Below are positions 1 to 6,741 of a DNA stretch of 12,143 nucleotides, piece after piece. The stretch is from positions 1 to 12,143 of the forward strand of contig JAQGKH010000303.1 of the NCBI GenBank assembly GCA_028290225.1, in the 5' to 3' direction. The DNA comes from Devosia sp. Its GTDB lineage: Bacteria > Pseudomonadota > Alphaproteobacteria > Rhizobiales > Devosiaceae. Every line of letters starts with the position of its first letter. The first letter of the stretch is position 1. Both the position numbers and the translations under genes were made by a program. The notes under the pieces were generated by a model. The model saw nothing but the letters and a program-made list of their open reading frames with translations, was not told the origin of the DNA and made no database searches.

Positions 1-1386
1 AATGGGGCCGGCAAATCCACCCTCATGGGCATGCTGGGCGGCACGGTCTTGCCCACCTCCGGGGAAATGTTCTGGCGCGGCCAGCCCTATCAGCCCCACG
101 ACGCCGCCGACGCCATCAAGGCTGGCATCGGTTTCATCCACCAGGAACTCAACCTGTTCACCAATCTTTCCGTGGCGGAAAATCTCTATATCGACGGCTT
201 CCCCCGCCGCTTCGGGCTGATCGACTGGAAAGCCATCACCAAGCGCACCCGGGAAATCCAGGCCCGCCTGTCGCTCGATTTCGATCCGATGACCCAGGTT
301 GGCCGCCTGTCGCCGGGCGAGCGCCAACTGGTGGAAATCGCGCGCGCTTTGCACAACGAAGCCAGCCTCTTGATCTTTGACGAGCCCACAACCTCGCTAA
401 CCCCGCGAGAAACCGAGCGCCTGTTCACCACTATCGATGGCCTCAAGGCCGAAGGCCGCACCATCATCTACATCTCCCACATCCTTTCCGATGTGCAGCG
501 CATAGCCGATGACATCCTTGTGCTGCGCGACGGGCGCCTGGTCGATCAGGGGGCGGGAGCCGACTTCTCCATCTCGCGCATGATCCGCGCCATGATCGGC
601 CGTGACATGGGCGGCCTGTTCCCCGACCGCAACAACACGCCCTCCGCCCAAACCATTCTCGAAGCGCACAACGTCACCCAGCCCGGCGTGCTCAAGGACG
701 TGTCGCTGACCATCCACCAGGGCGAAATCGTCGGCCTGTTCGGCCTCATGGGCTCGGGGCGTACCGAACTGGCGCGCATCCTGTTTGGGCTCGATCCGCA
801 TGAAAGCGGCACCATCACTGTCCAGGGACAGGTCCCGGCACCCGGTCCCCGCGCCCGCATCGACGCCGGCATGGCCTTCGTCACCGAAGAGCGCCGGGCC
901 GAGGGGTTGATGATGGATGCCTCCATCGCAGACAATCTCACCTTGGTGCGCCTCGCCGAATATGCCCGCGGGCCCCTCAGTTTCCTTGATCGCTGGAGCA
1001 TGATGCAGCGCACCGAGCAAAGCCGCACCGACCTCGGCATCAAGGCCACTGACATTCAAAATCAACCCGCCAAGGCGCTGTCGGGCGGCAATCAGCAGAA
1101 GGTGGTGATCGGCAAATGGCAGATGGGCAATCCGCGCCTGTTCATCATGGATGAGCCGACACGCGGCGTCGATGTCGGCGCCAAATTCGAAATCTACAGC
1201 CTGGTCAATCGAATAGCCGCAGATCGGGGAGGGGTGCTGATGATTTCCTCGGAACTGGACGAGTTGCTGGGGACGGCAGACCGCATCGTCGTCATGAACC
1301 GCGGCGAAGTCACCGGCGAGGTTGCCCGCGAGCAGTTCGACCGCGAGCGCATCCTTGCTATGGCATTCCGCGAGGTGGTCGCATGA
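1..1386 (+). CDS. Sugar ABC importer ATPase, RbsA/MglA-like, 5' end outside window
   Basis: This is the cytoplasmic energising subunit of a CUT2-class (ribose/galactose-type) sugar importer, built as two fused nucleotide-binding domains. The frame is open from base 1, and the first residues NGAGKST are the end of Walker A of domain 1, so roughly 40 N-terminal residues are missing. The 461 visible residues show the following. Domain 1 has a Q-loop (IHQELNLF), a signature LSPGERQ, Walker B (LLIFDEPTTSLT) and an H-loop (ISHILSD). Domain 2 has the degenerate Walker A usual for this family (GLMGSGRTEL), a signature LSGGNQQK and Walker B (LFIMDEPTRGVD), with serine in place of the H-loop histidine (ISSELDE). 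The stop overlaps the permease start by ATGA, so the two are translationally coupled. The sugar cannot be read from the ATPase, and the binding protein is not in the window. The family call is firm. Confidence 0.95.
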   Translation, partial: NGAGKSTLMGMLGGTVLPTSGEMFWRGQPYQPHDAADAIKAGIGFIHQELNLFTNLSVAENLYIDGFPRRFGLIDWKAITKRTREIQARLSLDFDPMTQVGRLSPGERQLVEIARALHNEASLLIFDEPTTSLTPRETERLFTTIDGLKAEGRTIIYISHILSDVQRIADDILVLRDGRLVDQGAGADFSISRMIRAMIGRDMGGLFPDRNNTPSAQTILEAHNVTQPGVLKDVSLTIHQGEIVGLFGLMGSGRTELARILFGLDPHESGTITVQGQVPAPGPRARIDAGMAFVTEERRAEGLMMDASIADNLTLVRLAEYARGPLSFLDRWSMMQRTEQSRTDLGIKATDIQNQPAKALSGGNQQKVVIGKWQMGNPRLFIMDEPTRGVDVGAKFEIYSLVNRIAADRGGVLMISSELDELLGTADRIVVMNRGEVTGEVAREQFDRERILAMAFREVVA

Positions 1387-2366
1387 AGCCCTTGCTGCGC
1401 CGCGCCGCCGATCTTGCGCTCACCCATTCCGGCCTGGTGTTCCTCGCCTTGATCCTGATCTACTACGGCGTCCAGGCCCCCGCTTTCCTGTCGCTGGAAA
1501 GCCTCGGCAATATCGTCAAGCAGGCCTCCTTCATCGGCGTCGCCGCCCTCGGCATGACCCTGGTGCTGATGACAGCCGGCATCGATCTGTCGGTCGGCGC
1601 CGTCATGTTCCTGGGACCCCTGGTGGCCGGCCTGGCCATGAAGCATCTTGGGCTGCCGGTCCCGGTGGGCTTTGCCATCGCGGTGATCACCGGCGCATTC
1701 CTCGGCCTGATCAACGCCTTTTTCATCGTCAAGCTGCGGGTCGTGCCGTTTATCGTCACCCTCGCCACCATGTTCCTGTTCCGTGGCTTCGGCATCTGGC
1801 TCACCAGTTCCACCCAGTTCGATTTCTCCGAAGACATGCGCCGCTTTGGCTTGTCGTCCGTCGCGGGCATTCCCACGCCTATCATCATCTTTGCCGTGGT
1901 CGCCGTGCTGATCTTCGTGCTACTCAACCACACCCAGTTCGGTCGGCAGATCTATGCTTTCGGCAATGACCGCGAGGCGGCGCGCAAAGCCGGCCTGCGC
2001 ACCACCCGCATCGAAGCGGGCGTCTACATCATCAGCGCGATATGTTCCGCCATTTCCGGCTTCGTCATGATCGCCCAGATCGGGCGGCTCGATGCCGGCT
2101 TTGGCGAAGGTCGCGAATTCGACGTCATTGCGGCAGCCATTTTGGGCGGCGCCAGCTTCTTCGGCGGCATCGGCACCGCCTTTGGTGCGGTCCTGGGCGC
2201 CATCCTGATCCAGGCCGCCACCCTCGGTCTCGTCTTTACCGGCGTAAATCTGTACCTGCAGCCTGTCGTCCTCGGCGCCATCATCTTCCTCGCCGTATTC
2301 GCCGACGCCATACGCACTCGCCGCATTTCAGATACACTCAAACGCACTATCCGCCCGAAAGAGTGA
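1383..2366 (+). CDS. Sugar ABC importer permease, RbsC-like (BPD_transp_2 family)
   Basis: This is the membrane permease partner of the upstream tandem ATPase, 327 residues, the normal length for RbsC-type proteins. It starts in an ATGA overlap, with a GAGGTGG ribosome-binding site about 5 nt upstream. Hydrophobic segments run through the whole protein. Family hallmarks are GMTLVLMTAGIDLSVGAVM near residue 55 and the C-terminal block containing FGNDREAARKAGL, IAAAILGGASFFGGIGT and GAVLGAIL. It would form the channel in the inner membrane through which a pentose or hexose delivered by a periplasmic binding protein passes. The C-terminus ends in a basic tail (IRTRRISDTLKRTIRPKE). No binding protein follows it, and the next 750 nt are gene-poor, so this is probably the last gene of its operon. 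The substrate is unknown. Confidence 0.94.
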   Translation: MKPLLRRAADLALTHSGLVFLALILIYYGVQAPAFLSLESLGNIVKQASFIGVAALGMTLVLMTAGIDLSVGAVMFLGPLVAGLAMKHLGLPVPVGFAIAVITGAFLGLINAFFIVKLRVVPFIVTLATMFLFRGFGIWLTSSTQFDFSEDMRRFGLSSVAGIPTPIIIFAVVAVLIFVLLNHTQFGRQIYAFGNDREAARKAGLRTTRIEAGVYIISAICSAISGFVMIAQIGRLDAGFGEGREFDVIAAAILGGASFFGGIGTAFGAVLGAILIQAATLGLVFTGVNLYLQPVVLGAIIFLAVFADAIRTRRISDTLKRTIRPKE

Positions 2367-2671
2367 AGTTGATTTGGAACAAAACGGTTGTCATCGCTGA
2401 GCGCCTAAGGTCCGCTTTTTGCATGCGTGCCTCCGAAAGCTGCCTGTGAGCAAACCACCCCGACCTGGTCGTTCGCTCGGGCATGCTCCTTTTCCGCTTA
2501 TAGTCCTCACAGGGTCTCCGAACGGCCGGAATGGGGCGCAAACCTGCCGATTTACGTGTCGCTAGAATGAGGCTCGCCTTAAGCATGACACTGAGTTCAG
2601 CGCGGCACACAGGCGGACCTGTCCGAACTCCATCAGACCGAAACCGCCGATCACATCGGGAGGTGCAGGCG
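2367..2671. other. Gene-poor stretch after the sugar transporter operon
   Basis: I see no gene with recognisable protein features on either strand. A weak inverted repeat (AGCG/CGCT) followed by five T's near 2399-2420 could terminate the transporter operon, but the stem is only 4 bp, so I do not call it. The short open frames here lack family motifs and credible ribosome-binding sites. Confidence 0.5.
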
Positions 2672-3042
2672 CGGGGCACGACAGGGGAGAAGGTCTGGAC
2701 TCATACCTTCCCCAACTCGGCCAGCCGGGGCCCCTTTGCTGACTAACGGCGGCGGATCAGTGTTCGGGGGCGGAACCAACGACAAGATGTTCCGCGCCTT
2801 TGACGCTAAAACCGGGGAAGTATTGTATGAAATGCAGCTGAACTCGGGGTGATTGGAGTTCCTTCAAGCTTCGAAGCAGATGGCAAGCAGTACATCGCGA
2901 TTCAGGCGGCTGGGGCATCGATGCGGCTGGGATGCAAACACGCCTGGCAACGAGCTATCCAGACCGCTTTAAGTCAGGAACCTCGGTACCGCTTGGCGGG
3001 GTGCTCTGGGTTTCGCAGTGGAAGACCAATCTGCTGCTAGGT
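2672..3042 (+). pseudogene. Decayed C-terminal fragment of a PQQ-dependent alcohol dehydrogenase
   Basis: Pieces of one protein lie in three successive frames. Segment 1 (2672-2731) reads GTTGEKVWTHTFPNSASRG. Segment 2 (2733-2849) reads PLLTNGGGSVFGGGTNDKMF and continues RAFDAKTGEVLYEMQLNSG. Segment 3 (about 2850-2910) reads VIGVPSSFEADGKQYIAIQ. After another shift, about 2911-3020 reads WGIDAAGMQTRL and then PLGGVLWV. Joined, this is the C-terminal beta-propeller of a periplasmic quinoprotein dehydrogenase (the WGPLLT / FRAFDAKTG / SGVIGVP / QYIAIQ / GGVLWV series). The breaks fit one extra C near 2732 and one missing G in each of two G-rich runs near 2847 and 2910. The N-terminal roughly 450 residues, including the catalytic site, are absent, so this is a relic and not merely a sequencing problem. 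The call rests on remembered family motifs. Confidence 0.75.
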
Positions 3043-3113
3043 GACCAAAGGAGCGAGTTAGCATCCCGCTCCCAACCGACCGGGTCCAACTTCACCACGC
3101 TTGTCGCTCACAC

Positions 3114-3803
3114 CTAATGGTTCGAGTGACTCTTTAGATCCTGGTCAATTAACGCCTGCAATTCTCCCCGTAGACCGAGCAAATCTAATGTCGTTGCGCC
3201 ATCGCGCAACGCTCGCCGCATGTCAGCCTCTTTGGCTTCGCGCGCCGTGCATAGCATGGAGGCGCTGGCAATTTGACCACGAGGCACCACGACAAGGCCG
3301 TCCTCGTCGCCTACGACTGCATCTCCGGCGTTAATCAGCACATCGCCGAACCGGAGTGGCTGCCCGATTGACCCCAAACGTACCTTTTTCGTCCCCAGGA
3401 TCGAGGCGCCGCGCGAAAAAACAGGGAACCCCATCACCTTAATAGCGCTCAGATCGCGCACGCACCCATCGATCACCAACCCAGCGATGCCCCGGGCCAG
3501 GCATGCGCTGGCTAGCACATCCCCAAACGGTCCATCATCCATCGATCCCTCATGGTCCACAACCAGGATATCGCCTTCCTGGGCGTCAGCGATTGCCACA
3601 TGCAGCATGAGGTTATCGCCGCGGGGACAAAAAACGGTCAATGCCGGCCCACATAGCCGCATTGCAGCGTCGATCGGCTTGATGGAGCCCGGGAGCGCAC
3701 CGCGCTGCCCGATCGCTTCATGAATGGTGGCCGACGAATAGCGCGCCAACTCCGCCAATTCGGCCTCTGCGGGACGCTCAAACCTGAAGTCGAAGTTCAC
3801 CAT
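3114..3803 (-). CDS. RraA / HMG-CHA aldolase family enzyme (possible aldolase or oxaloacetate decarboxylase)
   Basis: A 229-residue soluble protein of the RraA-like fold. The chosen start ATG (3803) has GAGGGG about 6 nt upstream; a GTG at 3833 would add ten residues but lies before that site. Characteristic stretches are GDILVVDHEG (77-86), then GDVLASACLARGIAGLVIDG, then CVRD. Asp95, Arg116 and Asp117 form the D-x20-R-D arrangement that in this superfamily marks metal-dependent HMG/CHA aldolases, whereas RraA-type RNase E inhibitors are described as G-x20-R-D. On that basis an enzyme is more likely than an RNase E regulator. Characterised relatives cleave 4-carboxy-4-hydroxy-2-oxoadipate to pyruvate and oxaloacetate and decarboxylate oxaloacetate. 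It lies 53 nt behind the FAH-family gene on the same strand, so the two are very likely one operon. The exact substrate is inferred. Confidence 0.85.
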   Translation of the reverse strand: MVNFDFRFERPAEAELAELARYSSATIHEAIGQRGALPGSIKPIDAAMRLCGPALTVFCPRGDNLMLHVAIADAQEGDILVVDHEGSMDDGPFGDVLASACLARGIAGLVIDGCVRDLSAIKVMGFPVFSRGASILGTKKVRLGSIGQPLRFGDVLINAGDAVVGDEDGLVVVPRGQIASASMLCTAREAKEADMRRALRDGATTLDLLGLRGELQALIDQDLKSHSNH

Positions 3804-3856
3804 CCGCGCCCCTCGAATGGGCGGCCGCTGCACAGCAACGATCCGCCCGCTCGCTG

Positions 3857-4552
3857 CTATGCTGCGTTAGAGCCAACGTGGATGGTCAGCGGGGCAAGCT
3901 TGTCGATGGTGCCAACCAGCACATCGCCTGTCTTGACCGGTCCCACGCCATGCGGCGTGCCCGTCAGGATGATATCCCCCGCTTTCAGCTCGAAGAAATT
4001 CGACAGGTTGGCGATGATCTCTGGCACCGTCCAGATCATCAGGTTAAGATCTGACTCCTGTGTCGCCTTGCCGTTGACGGTCAGCTTGATATTGCCGCTC
4101 GAAATATGTCCGACGCTCTCGACGGTCGAGATCGGCCCTACGGGGCAGGACTGGTCAAACGACTTCGCTATCTCCCATGGGCGTCCGCTGCCCTGAATAT
4201 CGCGGCGCGTCATGTCGAAGCCCACGCCATAGCCATAGACATGGTCAAGTGCTTCAGCCGAGGGGATATTGTAGCCACCCGATTTCAACGCCACGAACAT
4301 TTCCATCTCGTGGTGATAGTCGTTCGTCATGGTCGGATAAGCAACAACGGCTCCGTCCTGAACCACGGAGTCTACTGGTTTCTGGAAGAAAATCGGCGGA
4401 TCCCTATCTTCGCTGCCGCCCATCTCGCGCACATGCGCCACGTAATTCCGCCCGACGCAGTACACACGTCGCACCGGGAAGCGCTCGCTGCTGTCCACCA
4501 CGGGGATGCTCACCGGCTCAGGTGCTTCGAACACAAATCCATTTTTTGCCAT
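3857..4552 (-). CDS. Fumarylacetoacetate hydrolase (FAH) family protein, fumarylpyruvate hydrolase-like
   Basis: A 231-residue cytoplasmic hydrolase of the FAH family, which cuts C-C bonds in acylpyruvates or decarboxylates related 2-oxo acids. The N-terminal block FPVRRVYCVGRNYVAHVREM (25-44) followed by FFQKP (55-59) closely resembles NagK-type fumarylpyruvate hydrolases of the gentisate route. The metal ligands are visible: Glu82 and Glu84 in HHEMEMF and Asp113 in GVGFDMTRRD. The C-terminal GTPHGVGP (from residue 198) is the usual family loop. The start at 4552 is fixed by a perfect AGGAGG at 4560-4565; the in-frame ATG at 4582 lies upstream of that site and is unlikely. It is the first gene of a two-gene - strand operon with the RraA-like enzyme and diverges from an ABC importer. 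No gentisate dioxygenase or maleylpyruvate isomerase is in the window, so fumarylpyruvate is only one candidate substrate. Confidence 0.9.
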   Translation of the reverse strand: MAKNGFVFEAPEPVSIPVVDSSERFPVRRVYCVGRNYVAHVREMGGSEDRDPPIFFQKPVDSVVQDGAVVAYPTMTNDYHHEMEMFVALKSGGYNIPSAEALDHVYGYGVGFDMTRRDIQGSGRPWEIAKSFDQSCPVGPISTVESVGHISSGNIKLTVNGKATQESDLNLMIWTVPEIIANLSNFFELKAGDIILTGTPHGVGPVKTGDVLVGTIDKLAPLTIHVGSNAA

Positions 4553-4559
4553 TGGCAAA

Positions 4560-4565
4560 CCTCCT
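4560..4565 (-). promoter_or_regulatory. Ribosome-binding site that fixes the FAH gene start
   Basis: A perfect AGGAGG on the - strand, 7 nt before the ATG at 4552. It excludes the longer in-frame start at 4582, which lies on the wrong side of this site. Confidence 0.85.
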
Positions 4566-4590
4566 GCACAGCTATGGCCCATTAGCCCTC

Positions 4591-4605
4591 GACCGTTTCC
4601 CGGTC
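4591..4605. repeat. Short inverted repeat GACCG-N5-CGGTC upstream of the FAH gene
   Basis: Perfect 5-bp arms (4591-4595 and 4601-4605) around a 5-nt spacer, about 40-55 nt before the FAH start codon. It lies immediately next to the decamer AATGATATAT (minus strand, 4606-4615), which recurs on the + strand at 4806-4815. It could be a leader hairpin or an operator half, but chance is possible for arms this short. Confidence 0.3.
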
Positions 4606-4624
4606 ATATATCATTCCGACGAGT

Positions 4625-4650
4625 AGGGGATAAAATATACGAAATCCCCT
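4625..4650. promoter_or_regulatory. Candidate operator: inverted repeat AGGGGAT-N12-ATCCCCT
   Basis: Perfect 7-bp arms at 4625-4631 and 4644-4650 enclose an AT-rich 12-nt spacer. On the - strand the spacer contains TATATT, a plausible -10 element for the FAH/RraA operon, about 75-90 nt before its first ATG. A protein bound to the repeat would cover that element. The placement fits an operator, and the FCD regulator encoded at 7609-8334 is the only regulator in the window. The link is inferred. Confidence 0.45.
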
Positions 4651-4801
4651 TCGACGGCGCACAATGGATGCGATAGTCTCGCCAATTGCAAGCCTCAAGC
4701 CACCGCAATCTGTTCGGCCGGGTGTGGAAAAGCAGCGCTGTGGCAGCCGTCCTCAAGGTTCTAAGCTGCTGCTGGGCACCACGAAAACAACGACCCTCCA
4801 C

Positions 4802-4820
4802 CAAAAATGATATATTTTTG
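4802..4820. promoter_or_regulatory. Candidate operator: palindrome CAAAAAT-GATAT-ATTTTTG
   Basis: Perfect 7-bp arms (4802-4808 and 4814-4820) with a 5-nt spacer. The right arm overlaps the -35 hexamer TTGACA (4818-4823) of the importer promoter, the classic position for a repressor site. The internal decamer AATGATATAT (4806-4815) is repeated in inverted orientation at 4606-4615, on the side of the divergent FAH operon. The GntR/FCD protein at 7609-8334 is the natural candidate to bind it. Confidence 0.5.
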
Positions 4821-4845
4821 ACAGCTAACGTTATTAATGTACATT
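4818..4845 (+). promoter_or_regulatory. Sigma70-like promoter for the NitT/TauT-type importer operon
   Basis: A perfect -35 TTGACA (4818-4823), a 16-nt spacer and TACATT (4840-4845), which matches the -10 consensus at four of six positions. The binding-protein start codon is about 55 nt downstream. The -10 lies in a perfect 10-bp palindrome AATGTACATT (4836-4845), and TAACGTTA (4826-4833) in the spacer is also palindromic. The surrounding DNA is much more AT-rich than the coding regions. Confidence 0.55.
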
Positions 4846-4885
4846 GTTGGGCATATACAGCCGGCGGGCAACGTCTCGCCATTCT

Positions 4886-4894
4886 AGGGAGGAA
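4886..4894 (+). promoter_or_regulatory. Ribosome-binding site that fixes the binding-protein start
   Basis: AGGGAGGAA ends 6 nt before the ATG at 4901. It places the start there, not at in-frame codons farther upstream, and so leaves a normal signal peptide at the N-terminus. Confidence 0.8.
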
Positions 4895-4900
4895 TGTTCT

Positions 4901-5935
4901 ATGGAACTGCGCATGAAATTCGGCGCCGTGGCCGGGGCCACGCTGCTTATGGGGCTCTCGCAGCTGCTAGGTGGGCACCTTGCCGCCCAGGCACAGGAGT
5001 TGACCGATGTCACGGTCGTCATCCCCAACCCTTCGGCGATCAACAATTTTGCCCTGTATACTGCGATAGGGGAGGGCTACTTCGCCGACGAGGGCCTTAA
5101 CATCACTGTGGAAACGGTAAACGGCTCCGCCTCCGTGCTGCAGATGATGTCTGCAGGCCAGGCCCAAATCGGCAATCCCGGTGCCGGCCCCGTGCTCAAT
5201 GCCCGCGCCCGGGGTGAAGATGTGGTTTTCATCTACAACAACTTCGCCAAGTCGGTGTTCGGCCTTGTCGTCAAGGAAGAAGCCGCCATCACCAGCCCGG
5301 CCGATCTGAAGGGGGCGACCATCGGGGTGGGCACCGCCGACGGCGCCGAAGTGGGCTTTACCCGCGCGATCATGGCTGATGCGGGCTATGCCGAAGGCAC
5401 CGACTACAATTTTCTCACCGTCGGTGATGGGGGAACGGCGGCGGCTGCCCTGCTCAATGACGAAGTGGTTGCCTATGCTGCTGCAGTCAACGATGTGGCG
5501 ATCATCGAAGCCCGAGGCATCGATCTGCGCGAAATCACTCCCGAACGCTTTCTTGCCTATTTCGGCAATGGCTGGGCAACCACGCAGGCCTTCATCGAAC
5601 AAAGCCCGCAAGTGATCGAAGGCTTCGGCAAGGCCTATGTCAGGGCCAACAAGTTCGCCATGGATCCGGCCAATCGCGATGCCGTCCTGGCCCATGCCGC
5701 CGCGGGCAATCCGCAGGAAGGGGAAGACAAGGCTTTTGCCTCCAATCTGCTGACCGCGATCATGAGCCGCACCACACTCGACGACCCGGCAGCGCCGTGG
5801 GGCTATCAGCCGCCCGAGCATTGGGAGCTGTGGCACCAGAGCCTGCTTGAAACCGGTCAGTTGACCGAGCCGCTGCCCGACCTGTCGGCTGTCTACACCA
5901 ACCAATTCATCGAAGTTTGGAATGCAGCAGAATGA
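4901..5935 (+). CDS. Periplasmic substrate-binding protein, NitT/TauT (NMT1/SsuA-like) ABC importer
   Basis: A 344-residue secreted binding protein that would deliver a small, probably anionic or aromatic, solute to the permease encoded two genes downstream. The signal peptide is clear: basic start (MELRMK), hydrophobic core to about residue 25 and an AQA|Q cleavage site after residue 31. The mature part has the NMT1/SsuA pattern: NNFALYTAIGEGYFADEGLN, a nucleic QMMSAGQAQIG segment, then SPADLKGATIGVGTADGAE, where these proteins contact ligand. Family members bind taurine, alkanesulfonates, nitrate, pyrimidine precursors, phthalate or riboflavin; the fold does not reveal which. The chosen start follows a strong Shine-Dalgarno. 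The stop overlaps the ATPase start by ATGA. It is the first gene of the + strand operon and faces the FAH/RraA operon, so its ligand may be the precursor of the hydrolase substrate. Confidence 0.9.
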   Translation: MELRMKFGAVAGATLLMGLSQLLGGHLAAQAQELTDVTVVIPNPSAINNFALYTAIGEGYFADEGLNITVETVNGSASVLQMMSAGQAQIGNPGAGPVLNARARGEDVVFIYNNFAKSVFGLVVKEEAAITSPADLKGATIGVGTADGAEVGFTRAIMADAGYAEGTDYNFLTVGDGGTAAAALLNDEVVAYAAAVNDVAIIEARGIDLREITPERFLAYFGNGWATTQAFIEQSPQVIEGFGKAYVRANKFAMDPANRDAVLAHAAAGNPQEGEDKAFASNLLTAIMSRTTLDDPAAPWGYQPPEHWELWHQSLLETGQLTEPLPDLSAVYTNQFIEVWNAAE

Positions 5936-6741
5936 CTGCAGCGGCAACCAAGATTGAACAGGTCGGCCATCTTGGCCGACCTGTCTACCAGTTGCGCAAT
6001 GTCGCCAAGAGCTATGTCCGCCGCAAGCTTCATGCCTTGGACGCCGTGGACCTGACGCTCACCGAAGGCAGTTTTTCGTCGGTCATCGGACCTTCGGGAT
6101 GCGGCAAGTCCACGCTGCTCAAGATCATGTCGGGCCTGGTGCCCCCTTCGCAGGGTAGCGTCGTGCTCGAAGGCCGCCCGGTAACCGGTCCGCGCAGTGA
6201 TATTGGCATGATGTTCCAGCAGGCCACCCTGTTTCCCTGGCGCACCACACTGCAGAATGTCGTGCTCCCGATCGAGATCCGCGATGGCAAGGCCGCCGCA
6301 GCGCGCAAGCACGATGCAGCTCGCGATCTGCTCGAGCTTGTGGGGCTCAAGGGATTTGAAAATGCCTATCCCAACGAACTCTCCGGGGGCATGGCGCAGC
6401 GGGCAGCGATCTGCCGGATGCTGGTTACCGAGCCTGCAGTCTTGCTGCTGGATGAACCCTTCAGCGCGCTCGACGAACTCGCCCGCGACTTCATGAACAT
6501 GGAGTTGCAGCGCATCTGCACCGCCCGTAACGCCACCGCCTTTCTTGTTACCCACTCCATTCCGGAGGCGGTGATCCTGTCCAACGTGGTTTACGTGATG
6601 TCGCCCCGGCCCGGGCGCTTCGTGGAAGCGGTCACCATTGATCTGCCGCGTCCGCGCACTCTCGACATGATGACTGAGCCGCGCTTTGGTGCCTATGTCC
6701 AGCGTATCCGCGCACGGCTCGACCAGGGAGCGTTCATATGA
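5932..6741 (+). CDS. ABC importer ATPase, TauB/SsuB-like
   Basis: A 269-residue cytoplasmic ATPase of the nitrate/sulfonate/taurine importer class. All catalytic motifs are intact: Walker A GPSGCGKST (53-61), Q-loop MMFQQATLFPW (Gln96/97), signature LSGGMAQR (150-157), Walker B VLLLDEP (170-176), D-loop SALD and switch His208 in VTHSIPEA. FPWRTTLQNV is typical of the TauB/SsuB subgroup. The ATG at 5932 overlaps the binding-protein stop (ATGA), and the preceding sequence has no good Shine-Dalgarno, so translation probably depends on coupling. An earlier in-frame TTG at 5917 is possible but less likely. Codons 9-18 form an almost perfect hairpin in the mRNA. The stop overlaps the permease start by ATGA. 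Confidence 0.94.
   Translation: MTAAATKIEQVGHLGRPVYQLRNVAKSYVRRKLHALDAVDLTLTEGSFSSVIGPSGCGKSTLLKIMSGLVPPSQGSVVLEGRPVTGPRSDIGMMFQQATLFPWRTTLQNVVLPIEIRDGKAAAARKHDAARDLLELVGLKGFENAYPNELSGGMAQRAAICRMLVTEPAVLLLDEPFSALDELARDFMNMELQRICTARNATAFLVTHSIPEAVILSNVVYVMSPRPGRFVEAVTIDLPRPRTLDMMTEPRFGAYVQRIRARLDQGAFI
5958..5984 (+). promoter_or_regulatory. Strong stem-loop inside the first codons of the ATPase gene
   Basis: Perfect 12-bp arms ACAGGTCGGCCA (5958-5969) and its complement (5973-5984) close a 3-nt loop (TCT). It starts 22 nt after the binding-protein stop codon and encodes ATPase residues 9-18. No T-run follows, so it is not a simple terminator. A GC-rich stem here could protect the 3' end of the binding-protein mRNA from exonucleases and/or slow entry of ribosomes into the ATPase frame, giving more binding protein than ATPase. 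The effect is inferred; the repeat itself is directly visible. Confidence 0.6.

Noticed and set aside
397..1065. Long minus-strand open frame opposite the tandem ATPase
   Set aside because: It lies antisense to a gene with all ABC motifs; the product is His/Gly/Asp-rich without domains, a common artefact opposite GC-rich genes.
2399..2420. Possible rho-independent terminator after the first permease gene
   Set aside because: Five T's follow, but the stem is only 4 bp with a 9-nt loop, too weak to call.
4967..5947. 326-residue minus-strand open frame opposite the NMT1-like binding protein
   Set aside because: The plus strand has a signal peptide, Shine-Dalgarno and family motifs; the antisense product shows none and would run into the promoter-side gene layout.
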